DNA from: an uncultured Latescibacterota bacterium
GTDB lineage: Bacteria; Latescibacterota; UBA2968
NCBI GenBank assembly: GCA_951812755.1
Contig: OX638329.1
Span: 791,339-855,338 of the forward strand
Length of the DNA stretch: 64,000 nt
Direction of reading: 5' to 3'
The stretch's first letter is position 1. The number at the start of each line of letters is the position of its first letter. Of this stretch, positions 26,363 to 33,868 are shown piece by piece. A program made the translations under genes and the position numbers. Under the pieces are notes generated by a model. That model had not been told where the DNA came from. It saw only the letters and a program-made list of their open reading frames with translations, and did not search any database.

Positions 26363-26857
26363 ATGAAAACTCAAAAATTGAAAGTCTGGAGATGGACATC
26401 AACGGGATTTCGAACAGCAGATGGTGCTTCGGTTATCGCAGAAGGGCAGACCACAACTTATGCGACACCGGCGGGGTGGCGTTTTCAAAATCGATCTGAA
26501 ATGATTGCAGCAATAAAAAAAGGATTGCCAGTAGCGACATTTGACGCATTAAAAAATGCTATGGGGATTTCCGAACAAGCTCTGGCTTCTGTGACTAAAA
26601 TTGCGGTACAGACACTGGTACTTCGAAAAAAAGAGGGACGGTTGCATATCGATGAATCGGAACGATTGCTGCGTATTGGTATGCTGTATGATCGGGCTGT
26701 AGAGGTTCTGGGAGGACAGGAAGTTGCTCGTCAATGGTTTGCAACGCCATTAACTGCTCTTGGTTGCGTTTCTCCACTGGATTATGCAGATACAGAACCA
26801 GGTGCTCGAGAAGTTGAAGACCTTCTGGGACGAATTGAGTATGGGGTATTTTCATGA
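26363..26857 (+). CDS. ParS/Xre-type antitoxin (DUF2384, MbcA-ParS-Xre family)
   Basis: The 164-aa protein has an unusual N-terminal extension (about 1-45), then a helical DNA-binding region and the C-terminal toxin-binding domain: IDESERLLRIGMLYDRAVEV, the ARQWFATPLTALG motif and PGAREVEDLLGRIEYGVFS. These antitoxins neutralise RES-domain toxins that consume NAD. The RES gene overlaps its stop by 4 bp but is cut short, so the antitoxin is now an orphan. AAAGGTGGA precedes ATG 26363. Confidence 0.88.
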   Translation: MKTQKLKVWRWTSTGFRTADGASVIAEGQTTTYATPAGWRFQNRSEMIAAIKKGLPVATFDALKNAMGISEQALASVTKIAVQTLVLRKKEGRLHIDESERLLRIGMLYDRAVEVLGGQEVARQWFATPLTALGCVSPLDYADTEPGAREVEDLLGRIEYGVFS

Positions 26858-26979
26858 TGCTGACAGCCTGGCGAATTGTGCAGGCACATCACATAACTTC
26901 AGCTTTTAAGGGTGAAGGGTCACGACGATACGGCGGACGCTGGAATCACAAAGGCATACCCATAGTATATACAGCATAA
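26854..26979 (+). pseudogene. Truncated RES-domain toxin
   Basis: ATG 26854 overlaps the antitoxin stop. The 41-residue product begins MMLTAWRIVQAHHITSAFKG and contains RRYGGRWNHKGIPIVYTA, the diagnostic first part of the RES fold (normally about 150 residues). It ends at TAA 26977-26979 and the DNA beyond does not continue the family, so the catalytic remainder was deleted. The NAD-degrading toxin is lost. Confidence 0.85.
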
Positions 26980-27115
26980 GTATGAAATTTCTCCCTGGTC
27001 TCAGTTTAAGATCGGGTTTTTTGTTGTATCAGGTCACTTTATACTTTTTTCACGATAGGTAAGTGCCTATAATTGGATTGAGACAGTATCAATCGCATAA
27101 AAAAAGGAGAGAGTC

Positions 27116-27925
27116 ATGTCTGCGCTTACGGAAGACGAGATCCGGTTTTTCAAACGCGAGGGCTATCTGGTGAAGAAGGGTGCTCTGGATCCGGAGTTGT
27201 GCGCGCGTGCGCGAGAACGCCTGTGGGACGATCCGCCGCCGAGTCTGAAGAAAGACGATCCGGATTCGTGGGTCGGTCCTATTAAGCCGGAAGAGGAATC
27301 AATGGATAGCAGCAATTACAAGCGCGGTTATCGCTGGCAATACCGCAAGGTGGGCAGAGAGCCCTGGATGATTGAGTTGTTGGCAAAGAATCCGGTTGTG
27401 TGGGGTGCTGCGGAGCAGATGCTGGGTAAGGGCAATTTTCCCGAACCCGGTGGTGTGCGCGGTATTTATTGTACGTTGCCTTACGGCGATGTGGAGCGCC
27501 AACCGCGGCATTTGCATGTGGATGCCCATGCGTTCAATTTTGCCGTGGTGGGTTATATCGATCACGTTCCCGAAGATGGCGGCGGTTTTACGGTGTGGCC
27601 CAAAAGCCATCGCACGTTTTTTTTCGATTACCAGACGCGCTATCTCAGGGAGCCATTGCCCCGGATGGAGAAGCATAGAGAGCAGTTTCAATCTTGTGAC
27701 GAGAATTCATATCAGACGCATGGCGAACCCGGCGATATTGTTTTCTGGCATCACCGTATCGGGCATATGGCGTCGCAAAATTTTTCGCGGCAGATTCGAA
27801 AGGCGGTGTTGTACGATTTCAAGCTGAACAATATGCCCCAGCTTCAGGAAGAACCCCCGGGGGATGATATCTGGGTCGATTGGACAGATGATGTACGGGA
27901 TGTGTCGATTGAGGATGGAGAATAG
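27116..27925 (+). CDS. Phytanoyl-CoA dioxygenase (PhyH) family protein, canonical HxD
   Basis: This 269-aa Fe(II)/2-oxoglutarate oxygenase keeps the facial triad: H134-V-D136 (RHLHVDAH) and the distal His217 in WHHRIGHMAS, followed by a 2-oxoglutarate-binding Arg region. Substrate is unknown. AAAGGAGAGAG lies about 7 bp before ATG 27116. A gene for a 30-aa membrane peptide follows 18 bp later. It differs from the tandem group at 31032-33749, which lacks the carboxylate. Confidence 0.9.
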   Translation: MSALTEDEIRFFKREGYLVKKGALDPELCARARERLWDDPPPSLKKDDPDSWVGPIKPEEESMDSSNYKRGYRWQYRKVGREPWMIELLAKNPVVWGAAEQMLGKGNFPEPGGVRGIYCTLPYGDVERQPRHLHVDAHAFNFAVVGYIDHVPEDGGGFTVWPKSHRTFFFDYQTRYLREPLPRMEKHREQFQSCDENSYQTHGEPGDIVFWHHRIGHMASQNFSRQIRKAVLYDFKLNNMPQLQEEPPGDDIWVDWTDDVRDVSIEDGE

Positions 27926-27943
27926 CAGGCGGAGGTTTTCCGG

Positions 27944-28036
27944 ATGGATGTTCAATTTTGGGCACTGATCTGGGTCGGTGTTGTGGTTATTGTGCTGGGT
28001 GTGCTGTTGTATTATGTAATTAAGTCATATAAATAA
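27944..28036 (+). CDS. Small single-pass membrane protein (30 aa)
   Basis: ATG 27944 is preceded by GGAGG at an 8-bp spacing. The product MDVQFWALIWVGVVVIVLGV followed by LLYYVIKSYK is one transmembrane helix with a short basic tail. It probably shares the mRNA of the PhyH gene. It is too short for family assignment. Confidence 0.5.
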   Translation: MDVQFWALIWVGVVVIVLGVLLYYVIKSYK

Positions 28037-28089
28037 TGCAAAACAAGCTATCAGCAGTCAGCGGTCATTGAAACAAGCGTTGTAGAGCC

Positions 28090-28143
28090 GTCATTGCGGC
28101 ATGGTTTTAGCCGCCACGCGCAAGCACAACGCCAGTAATCCAG
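28090..28143 (+). repeat. Long-form REP A'
   Basis: GTCATTGCGGCATGGTTTTAG... with the CACGCGCAAGCACAACGCCAGT insertion in the right arm. The AGCAGTCAGCGGTCA string lies just upstream. Confidence 0.9.
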
Positions 28144-28199
28144 TGGGTTGTGGATGGGTGGGGGCTGAAAGCTGATAAATAACCAAAGGAATTTAGCCA

Positions 28200-29762
28200 A
28201 TGGTAGAAGTGCAGCAATATGCGGTGTGCGATTTTGAATTGAGCGCGGATGTGGGTGATAAAAATCCGTTTGCGGTGGAAGTGACGGCAACTTTTACACA
28301 CGAACTGGGCGGGGTGATTGAAAATCTGCCCGGTTTTTTTGATGGGGATAAGTGGGTTGTGCGTTTTAGCCCGGGTATAGAAGGTGTTTGGACGGGGTGT
28401 TCGAAGTCCGAGCATTCGGGTCTGGATGGTGCTGAGTGGCGCGTGCAGTGTGTGGCAAATGAGAACAGAGATGTGCATGGTCTGCTGGGTATTGATCCGA
28501 AATATCCGCAGCGATTTGCCTGGTCTGATGGTACGCCATTTTTATATTTGGGTTTTGAGTGCGATTGGTTGTTCAGCTATCACCAGGCTGATGCGGCGCG
28601 GTGTTATCGGCATGTCGATCTGGTTGCGAGTCGGGGGTTCAATTGTTTTGTTATGAATTTGTACGCTCACACGGGTTTTGGTTCGCGACCGAATGACGAT
28701 ACGCGTCCTGTGTTGCCCGAGTACCTTTTTGGGCCGCCGGAGATGTATTTGTTTGAGGGCACGAATGATGCACCGGATCACGAGCGGATGAATATCGATT
28801 TTTTTCGGGATTTTGACCGGTTGATGCGCTATTTTCACGGGAAGGGGATTGTGGTTCATCTGATGTTGCAGGTGCAAAATAAGCAGGTGAATTGGCCGGC
28901 GCGCGAGACAGAAGCAGATGATCGGTTCTGGCGCTATGCGGTTGCGCGGTACCAGGCTTTTGGCAATGTGATCTGGGATGTGGGCAAGGAGAGCAAGAAT
29001 CTGTATCGCGAGATGGGCGATCACGATTATGTTCTGGATCGTATGGATATTATTCGCGGGGCGGATGCTTATGGGCATTTGCTGACGGTGCACGATGTTG
29101 AGATCCGAAACGCGGGTACGCTGGCTGAACCGGATCGCAAGTCGGATTTTGTGACGGATCAGGTGCATTTGTCCGATGCTGCGCGCTATAATCGGGAGGC
29201 GATTCGCAGGATGCGGAATTCGGGTACGCCGTATGTCAATGTGGAATATGGGTATGAGCTTGCCGAGGAACAGCTCAAGACCTATCGCGGGCGCACGACT
29301 GCCGAATGGGATGATATTTTAAAGTGGACGTGGGCTATTTACGCGGCAGGCGCGTATCCGTGTTATTATTACGATAATACGTCGTGGGATTTGATCAAGT
29401 TTGAGCCGGTGCCAGAGAGCTGGATGAGGTATCGAGAGTTGCGCGATTTTTTGGAGGAGCTACCGTTTAATCAGATGGTTGGGGATAATGAATATGTGGA
29501 GCGGGGTCTTTGTCTGGCGCTGGCAGGGGATGCATATCTGGTGTATTTGCCCGAGGGCGGCGATACATATATCGATTTGTCCGATGTGGGGGAGGAGACG
29601 CCAATAGCGGTGGATTGGATGGCGATTTTGACGGGTGAACGGAGTAGTGGAGAGATGAAAAAAGTGAGTGATTGGGGCGGGTTTAATACCGATTTGATCA
29701 ATCCGTTCGAGGATAAGGATCAGCCGTGTGTTGTGGGGTTATGGGTAGGAGCTATACGGTAG
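28200..29762 (+). CDS. DUF5060/DUF4038 glycoside-hydrolase-like protein (apiosidase-like)
   Basis: The 520-aa protein has an N-terminal beta-sandwich of DUF5060 type (about 1-90), a TIM-barrel DUF4038 region (about 95-400) starting PQRFAWSDGTPFLYLGFECD, and a C-terminal putative collagen-binding-like beta domain (about 430-515). Candidate catalytic acids lie in WDVGKES (about 257-263) and VNVEYGYE (about 345-352). Characterised DUF4038 enzymes include GH140 apiosidases acting on pectin side chains. No signal peptide is visible. AAAGGA precedes ATG 28200. Confidence 0.85.
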   Translation: MVEVQQYAVCDFELSADVGDKNPFAVEVTATFTHELGGVIENLPGFFDGDKWVVRFSPGIEGVWTGCSKSEHSGLDGAEWRVQCVANENRDVHGLLGIDPKYPQRFAWSDGTPFLYLGFECDWLFSYHQADAARCYRHVDLVASRGFNCFVMNLYAHTGFGSRPNDDTRPVLPEYLFGPPEMYLFEGTNDAPDHERMNIDFFRDFDRLMRYFHGKGIVVHLMLQVQNKQVNWPARETEADDRFWRYAVARYQAFGNVIWDVGKESKNLYREMGDHDYVLDRMDIIRGADAYGHLLTVHDVEIRNAGTLAEPDRKSDFVTDQVHLSDAARYNREAIRRMRNSGTPYVNVEYGYELAEEQLKTYRGRTTAEWDDILKWTWAIYAAGAYPCYYYDNTSWDLIKFEPVPESWMRYRELRDFLEELPFNQMVGDNEYVERGLCLALAGDAYLVYLPEGGDTYIDLSDVGEETPIAVDWMAILTGERSSGEMKKVSDWGGFNTDLINPFEDKDQPCVVGLWVGAIR

Positions 29763-29791
29763 AAAGTGCCTGTTGGTTTTGAATGAGTATA

Positions 29792-29995
29792 ACGTCATGT
29801 GTGACTTTGAAATAATGGTCAAAAAAACAAGCAATCAGTGCTCAGCAGTCAGAAAAACAAGGATTTTAGAGCCGTCATTGCGGCAGGGTGTTAGCCGCCA
29901 CGCGCAAGCACAACGCCAGTAATCCAGTGGTTTTGACTTTCTTATATCTGTTTATCGGTATTACTATATGGCGGTTTTGAAGTCACACATCACGT
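29792..29995. mobile_element. Candidate non-autonomous element, short copy
   Basis: Bounded by ACGTCATGTGTGACTTTGAA (29792) and the inverted TTTTGAAGTCACACATCACGT (ending 29995), the same ends as at 1124-1581. It holds one long-form REP A' (29874-29932) and no gene. No clear target duplication is seen here. The rest of the 29763-30024 gap shows nothing else. Confidence 0.5.
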
Positions 29996-30024
29996 AAGAG
30001 TCAATAATCCGATTTGGATCTGTT

Positions 30025-30132
30025 ATGAGCATTGATCAATATTTTTTGGGCTGTCCAGTTTGGGGCAATAAAGCGTGGGTGGGCGAGTTGTTTGCGCCCG
30101 ATGTTGTGCAGAAAGATTTTTTGAGACAGTGA
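30025..30132 (+). pseudogene. N-terminal fragment of a DUF72-family gene
   Basis: The 35-residue reading MSIDQYFLGCPVWGNKAWVG... ending in DFLRQ matches the opening of DUF72 proteins (YxLGCPxW...WVGxLxPxxxxxxDFL). It ends at TGA 30130-30132, where a Tyr would be expected, and the DNA downstream does not continue the family. A deletion remnant. Confidence 0.55.
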
Positions 30133-30176
30133 GGAGCCTGTGCAGATGGATTTGTTTTGACCCAAAAATGATGAAT

Positions 30177-30551
30177 TTAGATATTGAGCAAAATGCGTAG
30201 TCGATCCTCAATAGCTGTTAGAGTTTCTACGGAAACCGCACCCCATCTATTTTTTAGCCGTCCTGTGCTAACGGCTCGGATGTCTTCGCACTTGATAAAA
30301 CTCAGTGTTTTTATTCCACCTTCTGGTGGAGATACTTCCACATGGAAGGGAATTCTTTTATTTTGAGTCGTGAGTGGAAGAACGACAACCAGACCTGCTG
30401 GTCCCTGGTTAAAAATATCTACTGATACAATTAAACAAGGACGTGTACCTGCTTGTTCATGGCCTCGGGTTGGATTCAAGTCAACCAACCAAATTTCTCC
30501 TCTTAATATTTCTGGCATTCTTAATTTCTCATGGTGTAGATGTTTACTCAT
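30177..30551 (-). CDS. MazF/PemK-type endoribonuclease toxin
   Basis: This protein of up to 124 aa has the MazF core: RGEIWLVDLNPTRGHEQAGT, RPCLIVSVD, VVLPLTTQ, and a late FIKCEDIRAVSTGRL region. It should cleave mRNA at short sequences. Starting at ATG 30551 it overlaps the antitoxin stop by 8 bp; ATG 30518 gives the more typical MPEILRGEIW opening, so either is possible. Both MazF catalytic-site residues (the Arg after the first strand and the Ser/Thr of the second) appear intact. Confidence 0.9.
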   Translation of the reverse strand: MSKHLHHEKLRMPEILRGEIWLVDLNPTRGHEQAGTRPCLIVSVDIFNQGPAGLVVVLPLTTQNKRIPFHVEVSPPEGGIKTLSFIKCEDIRAVSTGRLKNRWGAVSVETLTAIEDRLRILLNI

Positions 30552-30792
30552 CCTCAAGGTTGTCTGAAAGTGTTGCATCCCATACTGCACGCTCTTCTAA
30601 TTCTTCTGCCCAGGCCTTTTGATTCTGACGGAGCGCGTTGTAAGCACGATTCGCATCTTCCAAGAAACGCTTGCGGCGATAATCTTCAATTGCACGCTCC
30701 AGAATAACGTGTATAGGCTCGTTTTCGCTGTTCGCAATGATTCTGAGTTTGTCCCGAGTTGCTTCGTCAATTCTCACGGTTGTGGTTGCCAT
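30544..30792 (-). CDS. Ribbon-helix-helix antitoxin paired with MazF
   Basis: The 82-aa product opens with MATTTVRIDEATRDKLRIIA, a ribbon-helix-helix N-terminus that binds DNA, followed by an acidic helical C-terminus (AWAEELEERAVWDATLSDNL) suited to wrap the toxin. GGAGATAG lies just upstream of the start. It overlaps the downstream toxin gene, the usual arrangement for co-translated toxin-antitoxin pairs. Confidence 0.88.
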   Translation of the reverse strand: MATTTVRIDEATRDKLRIIANSENEPIHVILERAIEDYRRKRFLEDANRAYNALRQNQKAWAEELEERAVWDATLSDNLEDE

Positions 30793-31031
30793 ATCTATCT
30801 CCTTTCACAAAATTATACCACATAATTACCCAAAATGTATGCACAATTCTGTACACCATCAAGGATTTCTTTGAATAAAATTTGGTTTCAAAGTTCAGTT
30901 TAAAATAGAATGTATCTCCTGTGCCGTAATTCTCTCCCTGTGCTCTGTCGAAAAAAATTGACTTTTGGAAATTTTAGGTTCATTCATACTCATGTTAAAA
31001 AATATTAACCTGTCTCAAAAGGAGAAGTCTT

Positions 31032-31895
31032 ATGAATGCGCGCGAGCGATATTTCTGGGATTTGACGGGATACCTCGTCGTGAAAGGCGTGTTGTCAGAA
31101 GAGGAAGTTGCGCGGGCGAATGATATTGTGGATCGCTACTGGGACCGGGTTCAGGTCGGCGGTTCAACGGCGAGGGAGTCGGTTGCTTTTGCCGGTACAG
31201 GGCGTCCTATGTTGCCCGGTATTCTCGAATTTCCAAAACCGGATTGTGAACCTTTCCGGGAGATGCTGGCACATCCTGTGCTGGTGAAGTATCTCAATGT
31301 GATGTGCGATAAGGGGTTTCGGCTCGACCACGGTCCGATGTTTATTGTGAGTAATAAGGGTACGGCAGGTCATACGATGCACGGAAATGGCGATCCGCAT
31401 CGGCCGCATGTCGCGTATCACCATCAAAATGGCAAGACGTGGGTTGGCGGTGTGACTGTGGCGTGGCAATTGCACGATTGCAAAGAGGGGATGGGTGGGT
31501 TTGCCTGTGTGCCATCCAGTCACAAGGCGATGTTTCCGATGCCAAAAGGTGTGCATACAGGAGACGATGACATGGATTTGATCAAGCAGCCCGTGGTGGA
31601 GGCTGGCGATGTCATCTTTTTTATGGATAGCGCGCAATCACACGGCGCAACGCCGTGGAAATTGGATACGACGCGGCGGTCCATTTTGTTCAAATACACG
31701 GGTCGCACATGTGCGCGGGGCGGTCCTTCTCAGGAGGTGTCGCCGCCGGAGATTTATTGGGATCGAGAAATTGTCGAGGATATGACGCCCGAGCAATTGT
31801 CGGTTATGTATGGTCCTTATTCCAATCACAAAGGCCGCGTGCCATCTCTGGAGGTCTGTGAGGATGGAAGCGTGCGGATAGAGGGATATCAATAG
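31032..31895 (+). CDS. PhyH-family protein 1 of a tandem trio, HxN in place of HxD
   Basis: The 287-aa protein has the family architecture: FRLDHGPMFIVS, the metal-region MHGNGDP with H117-G-N119, the AWQLHDC...GGFACVPSSHK strand pair, and the distal His in DSAQSHGATPWK followed by RRSILFKY for 2-oxoglutarate. The carboxylate of the usual HxD is Asn119; an Asp occurs only two residues later (D121). The missing ligand recalls HxA/HxG halogenases but could also mean a shifted ligand or loss of oxygenase activity. AAAAGGAGAAG precedes ATG 31032. Confidence 0.88.
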   Translation: MNARERYFWDLTGYLVVKGVLSEEEVARANDIVDRYWDRVQVGGSTARESVAFAGTGRPMLPGILEFPKPDCEPFREMLAHPVLVKYLNVMCDKGFRLDHGPMFIVSNKGTAGHTMHGNGDPHRPHVAYHHQNGKTWVGGVTVAWQLHDCKEGMGGFACVPSSHKAMFPMPKGVHTGDDDMDLIKQPVVEAGDVIFFMDSAQSHGATPWKLDTTRRSILFKYTGRTCARGGPSQEVSPPEIYWDREIVEDMTPEQLSVMYGPYSNHKGRVPSLEVCEDGSVRIEGYQ

Positions 31896-31907
31896 GAGAG
31901 TTTCACC

Positions 31908-32786
31908 ATGGGCAACAATCTTTATACAGTGAGCGAAGAGGAGAAGTACTTTTTTGACCTGCGCGGTTATCTGGTCGTGCGGGGTGCTCTGTCTGCGGAT
32001 GAGGTTAAAACTTGTAATGATGCGATTGATCACTATGGGGATGAAATCAGGACGCGGTCTATTGAAGATGGCGGTCTGGCGCGGGGTTCGTCCGCGCTTA
32101 CGGGCAAAGAGGGCCGGCGCGAGCTTACGGGTATGTTGGGTTGGCCCGAACCCTATCGCGAGCCGTTTCGGAAATTGCTCGTTCATCCGGTTGTGGTGAG
32201 CCGTTTGAATGAGTTTAGCGGCAAGGGTTTTCGCCTGGACCACGGGCCGCTGTTGATTAGCGCGCTCAAAGGCGCAGAGGGCCACCAATTGCACGGTGGC
32301 GGCGAACCGTTTAGCCAGTCGGTGTGGTATCACCAGCAGAATGGGAAGATTTTCTGTCGCGGTATTACTGTGGCGTGGCAATTGACAGATGTCAATGATG
32401 GCGATGGTGGTTTTGCCTGTGTGCCGGGGAGTCATAAGACGGCTGAGCCAACCCCCGCTGAGGTGCGTTCTGTAGAGGACGATATGGGGCTGGTCTATCA
32501 ACCCGTGATGCAAGCGGGTGATGTGCTCTTTTTTGCGGAGACGATGACGCATGGTACGCTGCCGTGGCGCGGCGAGGGCGAGCGTCGTTCTGTGCTTTAT
32601 AAATATGCTTCTCGCGCAGCGGCGCGCGCTGTGGGCAAGTATTTTACGCCCCAGGAACGCTATGGGGATTGGGTCAGTGAGTTGACGGCAGAACAACAAG
32701 CGGTTTTGTACGGTCCCGGCGTCCATCACAGCGGTCGGCTGCCCCTGCTGGAGTCCGATGGCGAAACAACGCGGGTTGTGAAGTGA
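31908..32786 (+). CDS. PhyH-family protein 2 of the trio, HxG in place of HxD
   Basis: This 292-aa paralogue of its neighbours starts 12 bp after the first. It keeps FRLDHGPLLISA, the GGFACVPGSHK segment and the distal His in ETMTHGTLPWR with RRSVLYKY. The metal motif is H129-G-G131-G-E133-P. Start ATG 31908 follows GGAGAG. Gene order and similarity indicate tandem duplication with divergence. Confidence 0.88.
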   Translation: MGNNLYTVSEEEKYFFDLRGYLVVRGALSADEVKTCNDAIDHYGDEIRTRSIEDGGLARGSSALTGKEGRRELTGMLGWPEPYREPFRKLLVHPVVVSRLNEFSGKGFRLDHGPLLISALKGAEGHQLHGGGEPFSQSVWYHQQNGKIFCRGITVAWQLTDVNDGDGGFACVPGSHKTAEPTPAEVRSVEDDMGLVYQPVMQAGDVLFFAETMTHGTLPWRGEGERRSVLYKYASRAAARAVGKYFTPQERYGDWVSELTAEQQAVLYGPGVHHSGRLPLLESDGETTRVVK

Positions 32787-32807
32787 GTCCGCAGATGACG
32801 CAGATGT

Positions 32808-32831
32808 GTAGGGGCGAAAAACCTTTCGCCC
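32808..32831. repeat. REP family C, partial
   Basis: GTAGGGGCGAAAAACCTTTCGCCC in the 63-bp gap between the second and third PhyH genes; the outer bases of the right arm are missing. Confidence 0.8.
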
Positions 32832-32849
32832 GCTTACAGGGAGCAAATA

Positions 32850-33749
32850 ATGGATGCCAAAGAACGATATTATTGGGATGTGACGGGGCATCTGGTGGTG
32901 CGCGATGTTCTGTCGCAGGAAGAATTGGATGGGGTGAACAATGTGTTGGATTATGTTATTGGCACGGGTATTGTTCACCAGAGCGAGGATAATCACGGGG
33001 CAGCAGATTCTACTTTTTTGCGGGGGACTGGTTCGCGCTGGGTACACGGGACGAATTTACTGGAGTTGCCCAGGCCATACTGTGAGCCTGTTCGCGACTT
33101 GTTGGCTCATCCGGTTATTGTGAAGTATTTGAATGTGATGTGTGGGAAGGGTTTCAGGCTGGATCACGGTCCCCAGTTTAATAATGCGGTGAAGGGTACG
33201 GCGGGTCTGGTCCTGCACGGCGCGGGGGAGCCGCATCGGGAGTACGTGGCTTATCATCACCAGAATGGCGAGATGTATTGCGGCGGGGTTACTGTGACGT
33301 GGAATTTGACGGATTGTCCAGAGGGCAAAGGGGGGTTTGCTTCGGTGCCCGGGTCACATAAGTCGAAATTTCGGATGCCGATTGGGGTTCGCAATTGCGA
33401 TGAGGATATGGGTGCGGTTGCCAATCCGGGGATTCGTGCCGGTGATGTGCTGTTTTTTATGGATGGGGCGCAAACTCACGGGACGCATCCGTGGCAAAAT
33501 GATCACGATCGTCGGTCTATTCTTTTTAAGTACGCTTCCCGTACAGCTATACGACAGGATCTGTCGAATGCGGTTTGTCATCCCGAAGTTTTTTGGGATG
33601 GCGAGATTGTTGATGGGATGACGATGGAGGAGCGTGCGGTGATGTACGGCCCGTGTTCTGCGCCGCCAAACGATGAGATGTTTCTGGTGGTCGAAGATGA
33701 CGGTGTGGTTCGGCTGGAGAATACGCGGGAACAACAGGCTGCGGATTAG
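32850..33749 (+). CDS. PhyH-family protein 3 of the trio, HxA in place of HxD
   Basis: The 299-aa protein is closest in length and sequence to the first of the trio (MDAKERYYWDVTGHLVVRDV versus MNARERYFWDLTGYLVVKGV). The metal motif is H123-G-A125-G-E127-P, and the distal His lies in DGAQTHGTHPWQ with RRSILFKYASR. HxA is the motif of SyrB2-type halogenases, although that resemblance alone does not prove halogenation. AGGGAGCAA precedes ATG 32850. Confidence 0.88.
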   Translation: MDAKERYYWDVTGHLVVRDVLSQEELDGVNNVLDYVIGTGIVHQSEDNHGAADSTFLRGTGSRWVHGTNLLELPRPYCEPVRDLLAHPVIVKYLNVMCGKGFRLDHGPQFNNAVKGTAGLVLHGAGEPHREYVAYHHQNGEMYCGGVTVTWNLTDCPEGKGGFASVPGSHKSKFRMPIGVRNCDEDMGAVANPGIRAGDVLFFMDGAQTHGTHPWQNDHDRRSILFKYASRTAIRQDLSNAVCHPEVFWDGEIVDGMTMEERAVMYGPCSAPPNDEMFLVVEDDGVVRLENTREQQAAD

Positions 33750-33776
33750 GGAAGTGTGAAGTGTGAACAACCGTAG

Positions 33777-33827
33777 GGGCGAGGCATGCCTCGCCCATTG
33801 TTGTGGGGGCAACCCTCGTGGTTGCCC
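33777..33827. repeat. REP families B and D
   Basis: Family B palindrome (33777-33796), then GGGGGCAACCCTCGTGGTTG-type hairpin D ending at 33827. Together with the family C terminator that follows, this repeats the B-D-C order of 15223-15320. Confidence 0.88.
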
Positions 33828-33832
33828 GCCGT

Positions 33833-33868
33833 GTAGGGGCGAAAAATTTTTCGCCCCTACTTTTTTTT
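33833..33868. terminator. Perfect 28-bp palindrome with T8: likely bidirectional terminator
   Basis: The family C repeat here is a perfect 28-bp palindrome (33833-33860; arms GTAGGGGCGAAAAA and TTTTTCGCCCCTAC) followed directly by eight T. It fits an intrinsic terminator for the PhyH trio. The last T residues overlap the stop codon of the convergent gene. Confidence 0.75.
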
